From Lysobacteraceae bacterium NML95-0200 (GTDB lineage Bacteria > Pseudomonadota > Gammaproteobacteria > Xanthomonadales > Xanthomonadaceae): a stretch of DNA of 64,000 nucleotides. The notes under the pieces are model-generated. The model saw only the letters and a program-made list of their open reading frames with translations. It was not told where the DNA came from and did not search any database. Position 1 is the first letter of the stretch. Every line of letters starts with the position of its first letter. The stretch spans positions 1 through 64,000 of the forward strand of contig NWQQ01000020.1 in the NCBI GenBank assembly GCA_002798255.1, given 5' to 3'. This document shows, one piece after another, positions 58,077 through 64,000 of the stretch. The translations under genes were made by a program, and so were the position numbers.

Positions 58077-59881
58077 AGCCATCGAACGCGGCATCGCCAC
58101 GGCCAACATCCATTCCGGTGCCGGTGCGCTTTGGCAGCTTGATGCGCGTGGCGCCGTGGCTGCTCGGGTCGGCGGTCATCACTGCCGTCGCCTCGGCGGC
58201 ATTGAGCATCGCGCCGTTCTGGTTCATCTACCGCATCAGCGTCGAATTGTTCGGCGCGCAACCCGACATCCCCACGGTGCGGCGGCTGGCCTGGTGGGCC
58301 TTGGGGCTGTTGCTGTTGCGCTGGGCGTTGATGGCTGTCAGCCATGTGTTCGCGCACACCGGCGCTTTCGCCATCCAGCACCGGCTGCGCATGGCGATGG
58401 CGCGGCGTCTTGGAGAAGTGCCGCTGTCGTTCTTTGCCGCGCGCGGCTCGGGCAGCATGCGCCGCACGCTAACCGATGATGTGAACAGCATGGAGGGCTT
58501 TTTCGCCCATATGGTGCCCGACGCGGTAGCCGCCGCTGCCGCGCCACTGGCGGCGGCCTTGCTGTTGTTCGTGGCCGACTGGCGCATGGCGCTGGCCGCG
58601 CTCAGCCCGTTGCCGGTGGTTCTGTTGGTGCAATGGTGGTCAATGCGTGGCATGGGCGAACGCATGCGCGAGTGGAGCGCCTTGCAAAAACGCATTGCCA
58701 ACCAGGTGGGGGAGTACGTGCGCGGCGTGCATGTGGTCAAGAGCTTCGGGCTTGCGGCGCGCTCGTTCGGCGAGCTGTCCGATGCCGTGCGTGGCGCGGT
58801 GCGCTGGGTGGAAGACTATGCCCGGGAGAACGCGCGCGGATGGGTGTGGTTCACCGGATTGCTGTCTGCCAATCTGATCGTGGTGGCGCCTTTCGGCGCG
58901 TGGCTGCATGCGCGTGGCAGTCTTGACTCCCCCACCTATGTGCTGTTTCTGCTGGTGGCCCCGGCTGTCCTCGCGCCATTGCTGCGTTTGACCTTTGCCA
59001 TTGGCGAGCAGATGCAGCGCGCCGAAGCGATGCGCCGTATCAGCGACGTGCTGACTGCGCCGCCGCTGGACCAATCCCGTGCGGCGAAAGTGCCCGATGG
59101 CGCACTGGATATCCGCTTCGAGAAGCTGTGCCACCGCTACGGCCAGCGGCTGGCGCTCGATGAGGTGAGCTTCGAGGCCAAGGCCGGGCAATTGACCGCG
59201 CTGGTGGGAGCAAGCGGCTCCGGCAAGAGCACACTGGTGCGGTTGGTGGCGCGGCTGTATGAGTTCGACGCCGGCAGCCTGCGCGTGGGCGGCGCGGATG
59301 TGCGCGAATGGCCGCTCGATGCGTTGCTGGCGAAGCTGGCCATCGTGTTCCAGGACGTGTTTCTGTTTCACGGCACGGTGCGCGACAACCTGAAGATCGC
59401 GCGGCCTGAAGCCAGCGATGCGGCCATCGAGGCCGCCGCCCGTGCCGCCTGCGCGCACGACTTCATCATGGCCTTGCCACAGGGCTATGACACGCCGCTG
59501 GGCGAGCGTGGCGCGCGCCTTTCGGGGGGCGAGCGCCAGCGGCTGTCGATTGCCCGCGCCTTGCTCAAGGACGCGCCCGTTCTTTTGCTGGACGAAGCAA
59601 CCGCCAGCGTCGATGCCGAGAACGAAGCCTTGATCCAGCAAGCGCTGGATGCGCTGTGCGCCAATCGCACGGTGCTGATGATCGGCCATCGGCTGCACAC
59701 GATCATGCATGCCGACCACATCGTCGTGATGGAGGCAGGCCGCGTGGCAGGCCAGGGCAGGCACGAAACCTTGCTGCGCGAATGCAGCGCTTACCAGCGC
59801 CTGTGGCGCGACCATGAACAGGTCAGGGAATGGTCGCTGGCAATGCCCACGGATGCGGCGCAGCGGGAGGCCGGGGCATGA
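58073..59881 (+). CDS. ABC half-transporter (YbtP-like)
   Basis: 602 residues: an exporter-fold membrane domain (about 25-330, six helices; VAPWLLGSAVITAVASAALS, MVPDAVAAAAAPLAAALLLF) plus an ATPase domain. Walker A GASGSGKST, signature LSGGERQRLSIARAL, Walker B VLLLDEATASVDAE, H-loop IGHRLHT. Although its fold is that of exporters, YbtP/YbtQ proteins work as importers of ferric yersiniabactin. ATG 58073 overlaps the MFS stop by 4 bp; the frame opens earlier, inside the MFS gene. Confidence 0.85.
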   Translation: MKPSNAASPRPTSIPVPVRFGSLMRVAPWLLGSAVITAVASAALSIAPFWFIYRISVELFGAQPDIPTVRRLAWWALGLLLLRWALMAVSHVFAHTGAFAIQHRLRMAMARRLGEVPLSFFAARGSGSMRRTLTDDVNSMEGFFAHMVPDAVAAAAAPLAAALLLFVADWRMALAALSPLPVVLLVQWWSMRGMGERMREWSALQKRIANQVGEYVRGVHVVKSFGLAARSFGELSDAVRGAVRWVEDYARENARGWVWFTGLLSANLIVVAPFGAWLHARGSLDSPTYVLFLLVAPAVLAPLLRLTFAIGEQMQRAEAMRRISDVLTAPPLDQSRAAKVPDGALDIRFEKLCHRYGQRLALDEVSFEAKAGQLTALVGASGSGKSTLVRLVARLYEFDAGSLRVGGADVREWPLDALLAKLAIVFQDVFLFHGTVRDNLKIARPEASDAAIEAAARAACAHDFIMALPQGYDTPLGERGARLSGGERQRLSIARALLKDAPVLLLDEATASVDAENEALIQQALDALCANRTVLMIGHRLHTIMHADHIVVMEAGRVAGQGRHETLLRECSAYQRLWRDHEQVREWSLAMPTDAAQREAGA

Positions 59882-61644
59882 TCCGGGAACTGGTCCAGTC
59901 GGGCTTTCGCCTCTCGGGCACGCGTGATCCGCGCCTGATGCGCGGCCTGCGCTGGTCGGTCGTGGAAGGACTGTTCGCCGCCGCGCCATATCCATTGCTC
60001 TATCTGCTGCTGCACGCGGTGTTTACCGGCCGCATCACACCGGCGACTGCGCTGGGGTACGGGGCGGCGATGGCTGCCTGCCTGCTGGCGCGCATTGCCG
60101 CTGGCGCAGTCGGCATGCCGCTGGTGTTCAGCGGCGCCTACGCGATGATGGGCGAGGCGCGGCTGCGTGTTGCCGATCACCTGCGCCGCCTGCCCATGGG
60201 CTGGTTTGGCAAGCAGCGGGGCGGCGACCTGAGTGCGCGACTGACTTCCGATCTGGCGCTGGTCGAGAACCTGTGGTCGCACTTTCTCGGCGTGTTCGTT
60301 TCGGGCCTGGCGATGCCCGCTTTTTTGATGCTGTTTCTGCTGTGGCTGGACTGGCGGCTGGCCCTGATCGCGCTGGCTGGCATACCGTTGGCGCTGTTGG
60401 CGCTGGCCTGGACACAGCACGTTGCGGCGCGCACCGGCCAGCGTCTGATGGCGGCCAACGCCGCAGCGCAGTCGGCCTTGCTGGAGTATGTGCAAGGCAT
60501 CGCCGTCGTGCGTGGTTACGGCCGCTTCGGCGATGCATGGCAACGCCTTGAAGCCGCGCTGGACGAGCACCACGCGGCCTTGCTGGCGGCCGAAACCAAA
60601 CCCGCGCCGTGGCTGGTGGCCTACGGCTTTCTGCTGGAAACGGGGTATGTCAGTCTGGCGCTGGCTGGCGCGTGGTGGCTTGCGGGCGGCACGCTCTCGC
60701 CCGAGGTGCTGATTGCCTTTCTGGTGCTGGCGCTGCCGGTGTACCGCCAATTGTTCGAGGTGGGGCTGTCCGCCATGCTGCTGCGCTTTGCCCGGCGATC
60801 TCTGGCGCGTATCGAAAACGTGCTGGCCGAGCAGGCTTTGGCCGAACCGGCACAGGCGGCCGTCCCGCAAGGCCATGACATCGTGTTCGACAAGGTGCGC
60901 TTCGCGTATGAGCATCGCCAAGGCGGCGCGGCCGTTCTTGACAATGTGTCATGCGAGATTGCGGCCAACCGCCTGACGGCAATCGTTGGCCCGAGCGGCG
61001 CTGGCAAGAGCACGCTGGTGCATCTGATCGCCCGGCTGTGGGACGTGGATGCGGGCGCGATTCGGCTCGGCGGCGCTGATCTGCGCGAGATCGGCACCGA
61101 CGCGCTGCACCGCCACGTGGCGATGGTTTTCCAGGACGTCCTGCTGTTCTCCGGCTCGGTGCTCGACAACCTGCGCATCGGTCGGCCCGACGCCAGCCGG
61201 GAAGAAGTCATCGCCGCCGCGCGGCGCGCTCAGGCGCATGACTTCATCAGTGCATTGCCCGATGGGTACGACACGGTGCTCGACGAAGGCGGCGCGTCGC
61301 TGTCCGGCGGCGAACGCCAGCGCATCTCCATCGCCCGCGCCCTGCTAAAAGACGCGCCGGTACTGCTGCTGGACGAAGCCACAGCCAGCGTCGATCCGTC
61401 GGCACAAGTGCACATCCAGCGCGCCATTGCCGAACTGGCGCAAGGCCGGACAGTGGTCGTGATTGCACACCGGCTCAAGAGCGTGCGCCACGCCGACTGC
61501 ATTCTGGTGATGGATCACGGACGCGTGGTGGAGCAGGGGCGGCATGACGAACTGCTGGCGCTGGGCGGCCTGTATGCGCGTCTGTGGTCACGGCAGCAGG
61601 TGGCGCAGGACTGGCGCGTTGGCGCGGCGCAGCGCTCTTCTTGA
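59878..61644 (+). CDS. ABC half-transporter (YbtQ-like)
   Basis: 588 residues with the same exporter fold as its neighbour: six helices (VEGLFAAAPYPLLYLLLHAV, VSGLAMPAFLMLFLLWLDWR, LETGYVSLALAGAWWLAGGT) and an ATPase domain with GPSGAGKST, LSGGERQRISIARAL, VLLLDEATASVDPS and IAHRLKS. Both nucleotide sites look competent. It overlaps the previous gene by 4 bp (ATGA), so the two are made together and probably form a heterodimer. Last gene of the operon; nth, on the opposite strand, ends 91 bp on. Confidence 0.85.
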   Translation: MIRELVQSGFRLSGTRDPRLMRGLRWSVVEGLFAAAPYPLLYLLLHAVFTGRITPATALGYGAAMAACLLARIAAGAVGMPLVFSGAYAMMGEARLRVADHLRRLPMGWFGKQRGGDLSARLTSDLALVENLWSHFLGVFVSGLAMPAFLMLFLLWLDWRLALIALAGIPLALLALAWTQHVAARTGQRLMAANAAAQSALLEYVQGIAVVRGYGRFGDAWQRLEAALDEHHAALLAAETKPAPWLVAYGFLLETGYVSLALAGAWWLAGGTLSPEVLIAFLVLALPVYRQLFEVGLSAMLLRFARRSLARIENVLAEQALAEPAQAAVPQGHDIVFDKVRFAYEHRQGGAAVLDNVSCEIAANRLTAIVGPSGAGKSTLVHLIARLWDVDAGAIRLGGADLREIGTDALHRHVAMVFQDVLLFSGSVLDNLRIGRPDASREEVIAAARRAQAHDFISALPDGYDTVLDEGGASLSGGERQRISIARALLKDAPVLLLDEATASVDPSAQVHIQRAIAELAQGRTVVVIAHRLKSVRHADCILVMDHGRVVEQGRHDELLALGGLYARLWSRQQVAQDWRVGAAQRSS

Positions 61645-61735
61645 AAAATCTCCCCGGCCTGCCGGGTAGCGTGTCATGGGCTTTACCAAGTGGCAGTGCC
61701 AGCATGCTGTCCACACACGCGGGGATAAGCCGGCA
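61645..61735. other. Convergent gap between cargo 2 and nth
   Basis: Holds a short GC stem (CCCGGC/GCCGGG, 61653-61666) that may help end transcription, and at about 61711-61732 a motif like the 3' half of a type I-E CRISPR repeat (ACGCGGGGATAAGCCG). Only one such unit is present, with no array and no cas genes. Confidence 0.35.
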
Positions 61736-62440
61736 TCAGTTGGCGGTTGTTTGCACCTGTTTTTCCGGCCATTGGCACAGGTCATGCACGATGCATTGGC
61801 CGCATTCGGGTTTGCGGGCTTTGCAGACATAGCGGCCATGCAGAATCAGCCAGTGGTGGGCGTGGCGCAGGTATGGGGCGGGGACGCGGGCAAGTAGTGC
61901 ATCTTCCACTTGGCGCACGTTTTTGCCGGGGGCAAGTCCCATGCGGTTGGAGACGCGGAAGATATGGGTGTCCACGGCCATGGTGGGTTGGCCGAAGGCG
62001 GTATTCAGCACCACGTTGGCGGTTTTGCGGCCTACGCCGGGCAGGGCTTCCAGGGCTTCGCGATTGGCGGGCACTTCGCCGCCGTGCAGTTCCAGAATCT
62101 GTTGCGAGAGCGCCACCACATTGGCGGCCTTGGTGTTGTAAAGGCCGATGGTGGCGATATACGGCTTGAGTCCTTCCACGCCGAGTGCGGCGATGGCCGC
62201 AGGGGTATTGGCAACCGGAAAGAGTTTGCGGGTGGCTTTGTTGACGCCCACATCGGTGGCTTGCGCCGAGAGGGTGACGGCGACCAGCAGCTCGAATGCG
62301 CTTTGGTATTCCAGCTCGGTTTTCGGCTCGGGCTCCAGCTCTTGCCAGCGGCGGAAGGCTTCCTCGATTTGCGCAGGCGACATGTGCGCAAGTTTGGGTT
62401 TGCGGCTGCGGGCGGTTTGGGTCGTGGTCTTGCGGCTCAT
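61736..62440 (-). CDS. nth: Endonuclease III
   Basis: A 234-residue DNA glycosylase/AP lyase that removes oxidised pyrimidines. Helix-hairpin-helix LPGVGRKTANVVLNTAFGQP with the catalytic Lys, the catalytic Asp in MAVDTHIFRVSNRMGLAPGK, and a 4Fe-4S site C-x6-C-x2-C-x5-C in CKARKPECGQCIVHDLC. The N-terminal 25 residues are a basic extension. The start overlaps the stop of the upstream gene by 4 bp. It forms the right border of the accessory region, and its 3' end is duplicated at 52847-52893. Confidence 0.95.
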   Translation of the reverse strand: MSRKTTTQTARSRKPKLAHMSPAQIEEAFRRWQELEPEPKTELEYQSAFELLVAVTLSAQATDVGVNKATRKLFPVANTPAAIAALGVEGLKPYIATIGLYNTKAANVVALSQQILELHGGEVPANREALEALPGVGRKTANVVLNTAFGQPTMAVDTHIFRVSNRMGLAPGKNVRQVEDALLARVPAPYLRHAHHWLILHGRYVCKARKPECGQCIVHDLCQWPEKQVQTTAN

Positions 62441-62784
62441 CGTTTGGCTTTGGCCAGGGCGCGTGCCAGGGCAGCGGCGGCAGCGCCGGAAAGCGCCGGT
62501 TTGCCGCTGCTGTTGGTGGCAAGGGTTTGTGTTTGTCGTTGCTTGCGTTCGGCTTCCTGGCGGGACAGGCGTGCCTGACGGTTTCGATAACGCTCGCGGG
62601 CGGCCAGTGCCGTGAGGCGTTCATCGCGTAGCTGCGCTATCAGATGGATTTGCGCATCGGCAAGACCCGCAGCAGCCAGGCTGCGGGTATCGCCATCCCA
62701 GCGCAAAAGGCCAAGCTCGATGGCGCTATCGAGGTCATCGTCCGCAATGGCAGCGGCGAGCTTGCGCCAGTCGATAGCATCCAT
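62437..62784 (-). CDS. Small uncharacterised protein coupled to nth
   Basis: 115 residues, cytoplasmic, mostly helical. The N-terminal 60 (MDAIDWRKLAAAIADDDLDS, AIELGLLRWDGDTRSLAAAG) look like a compact helical domain; the middle is basic and Arg/Gln-rich (ERYRNRQARLSRQEAERKQR); the tail is Ala-rich. No domain recognised. Its start overlaps the enoyl-CoA hydratase stop by 1 bp and its stop overlaps the nth start by 4 bp, so all three are coupled. The basic segment would allow nucleic-acid binding, but that is a guess. Confidence 0.7.
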   Translation of the reverse strand: MDAIDWRKLAAAIADDDLDSAIELGLLRWDGDTRSLAAAGLADAQIHLIAQLRDERLTALAARERYRNRQARLSRQEAERKQRQTQTLATNSSGKPALSGAAAAALARALAKAKR

Positions 62785-63566
62785 CAGCGGCCTTGGAAAA
62801 CGGGTTTGCGTTTTTCCAGAAAGGCGCCGGTGCCTTCGCGCATATCCTCGGTGGAAAACATCAGGCCGAACTGGGCGGATTCATATTCCAGGCCTTCTTC
62901 GATGCCGCACTCGCCGCCGATATGGATGCAGTCGAGCATTGCGCGCAGTGCCAGCGGCGCCGCATTGGCAAGGCTTGCGGCAAGTTTCCGGGTTTCATCG
63001 GCAAGCTCGGCAGCGGGCACCACGCGGTTGACGATGCCAAGTGCCAAGGCGCGCTCGGCGGTGATGGGCGCGCCGGTCAGGCACATCTCCAGCGTGGCGG
63101 CACGGCCTGCCAGGCGCAGCAGGCGCTGACTGCCGCCAAAGCCCGGAATCAGGCCGAGATTGATTTCCGGCTGGCCGAGTCTGGCGGTATCGGCGGCGAT
63201 GCGCAGATGGCAGCACATGGCCAGCTCCAGCCCGCCGCCAAGCGCAAAGCCGTTGATGGCGGCAATCACCGGCTTGGGCATTTTTTCCACAAAACGCATC
63301 ATGCGCTGGCCGCGCAGCGAAAAATCACGGCCCTGTACTGCGGAAAGGGTATTCATTTCGCTAATGTCAGCGCCAGCCACAAAGGCTTTCTCGCCTGCGC
63401 CGGTCAGCACGATGACGCGTACCGCATCGTCCCCGGCAGCTTCGCCAAAAGCCTGATGCAGGGCATCAAGCGTGGCCGAATTGAGTGCGTTCAGTTTGTC
63501 CGGGCGGTTGATGGTAATGGTGCGGATACCGGCATCGGTGCTGATAAGAAGTGGAGATGTGGACAT
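62784..63566 (-). CDS. Enoyl-CoA hydratase/isomerase family protein
   Basis: 260 residues, a full-length crotonase-fold enzyme. RPDKLNALNSATLDALHQAF, the oxyanion-hole segments GEKAFVAGADISEMN and INGFALGGGLELAMCCHLRI, and the catalytic-Glu region LGQPEINLGLIPGFGGSQRL are present, as in short-chain enoyl-CoA hydratases. The exact substrate cannot be told. First of three overlapping minus-strand genes with the 115-aa protein and nth. Confidence 0.9.
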   Translation of the reverse strand: MSTSPLLISTDAGIRTITINRPDKLNALNSATLDALHQAFGEAAGDDAVRVIVLTGAGEKAFVAGADISEMNTLSAVQGRDFSLRGQRMMRFVEKMPKPVIAAINGFALGGGLELAMCCHLRIAADTARLGQPEINLGLIPGFGGSQRLLRLAGRAATLEMCLTGAPITAERALALGIVNRVVPAAELADETRKLAASLANAAPLALRAMLDCIHIGGECGIEEGLEYESAQFGLMFSTEDMREGTGAFLEKRKPVFQGR

Positions 63567-63729
63567 GACTTCCTCGTGATGTGATGGGGAACCAAAACCC
63601 GCTGGCGTTGTCTTAAAGCGGTGCGCATGACACAGCGTCAGTGGCGGTTAAGGCCGTAGCTGATTATGCTAGCGCCTGTTTGCCGGGCATGTCGCCCGTT
63701 TTCTCTTAATGGAAAGACAAAGGAATACT
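63567..63729. other. Divergent promoter region
   Basis: 163 bp between divergent starts must serve both the enoyl-CoA hydratase and the isomerase gene. I see no convincing promoter or operator; AAAGGAAT near 63718-63725 is the ribosome binding site for the isomerase gene. Confidence 0.35.
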
Positions 63730-64000
63730 ATGAAATCTCGTTTGCTCTCTGCCACGATCGCGGCCATCTTCCTGACTGCCGGTGTTGCCGGGGCGCAGGA
63801 CATGAGCTCGGAAAAGTCCCGGCTGAGCTATGCCTTTGGTTATGACTTTGCCCGCAACCTGGCTGAAAGTGGCGAAGAGCTCGATACCGCTGCTGTGGTG
63901 CGCGCTGTGCAGGATGGCCTTGCCAAGAAGCAGCCGGCCATCAGCCCGGAACAAGCGCGCCCGGCATTGGAAAACTTCCAGAAGCGCCAGCAGGCCAAGG
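63730..64000 (+). CDS. FKBP-type peptidyl-prolyl isomerase, N-terminal part (runs off the window)
   Basis: The first 90 residues of an FkpA/Mip-like protein: a signal peptide (MKSRLLSATIAAIFLTAGVA, cleaved after GAQ or nearby) and the start of the FKBP N-terminal dimerisation domain (SSEKSRLSYAFGYDFARNLA, AVVRAVQDGLAKKQPAISPE). The catalytic FKBP domain lies beyond the window. These periplasmic or surface chaperones help protein folding. Confidence 0.88.
   Translation, partial: MKSRLLSATIAAIFLTAGVAGAQDMSSEKSRLSYAFGYDFARNLAESGEELDTAAVVRAVQDGLAKKQPAISPEQARPALENFQKRQQAK

Noticed and set aside
48153-61735. Classic tRNA-integrated island with att repeats and an integrase
   Set aside because: No integrase gene is present and I found no second copy of the tRNA-Ser 3' end in the window. 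The repeats seen lie upstream of the tRNA and in nth, which suggests homologous exchange instead.

Overview
The window is high-GC, densely coded DNA from a gammaproteobacterium, most likely of the Xanthomonadaceae/Lysobacterales. The strongest markers are a fused aspartokinase/diaminopimelate decarboxylase gene, a MurD2-MurL pair (the alternative D-glutamate route of peptidoglycan synthesis described in Xanthomonas), a PilZ protein of the Xanthomonas type IV pilus type, and a DUF3011 repeat protein. I cannot name a genus or species.

Layout. Positions 1-1,580 are a graveyard of insertion sequences: the start of an IS1595-type transposase, an IS481-type element and a decayed IS3 orfA/orfB. Next come clpB with a sigma-32-like promoter, a tailed HU protein, a PhzF-like isomerase, lysAC, murL and murD2 (1.6-11.2 kb). 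A second, 5'-truncated, inverted IS481 copy lies at 11.3-12.06 kb. From 12 to 38.5 kb is ordinary chromosome: ampD, a small hydrolase, rlmKL, nfi, tex, a DUF3011 protein, mtnA, gyrA, tesB, queA, a ferric-iron ABC importer (fbpABC type) under a Fur-like box, several uncharacterised genes, mfd, a GNAT enzyme and a DUF808 membrane protein. The 2-oxoglutarate dehydrogenase operon sucA-sucB-lpdA (39.3-44.9 kb) ends in a terminator formed by a 237-bp IS3-derived miniature element. A TonB-family gene, serS, a LysR regulator and tRNA-Ser(UGA) follow.

The most unusual part is 48.2-61.7 kb, between tRNA-Ser and nth (endonuclease III). It holds two unrelated cargoes in tandem. Cargo 1 is an ATPase / FtsX-type permease / HlyD export system. 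Cargo 2 is an AraC regulator, TonB-dependent receptor, MFS transporter and two fused ABC half-transporters, with the same gene order and types as the yersiniabactin uptake branch (ybtA, fyuA, ybtX, ybtP, ybtQ) but no siderophore biosynthesis genes. Between them lie a second copy of the nth 3' end, a broken IS5-type transposase, and a diverged second copy of the lysR 3' end plus tRNA promoter. This looks like two alleles of one integration hotspot (lysR - tRNA-Ser - cargo - nth) merged side by side.

The window ends with nth, a small coupled unknown gene, an enoyl-CoA hydratase and the start of a FkpA/Mip-type prolyl isomerase. Iron is a recurring theme: an fbpABC-type importer, a TonB energiser and the xenosiderophore-like cassette could together cover outer-membrane and inner-membrane iron uptake.
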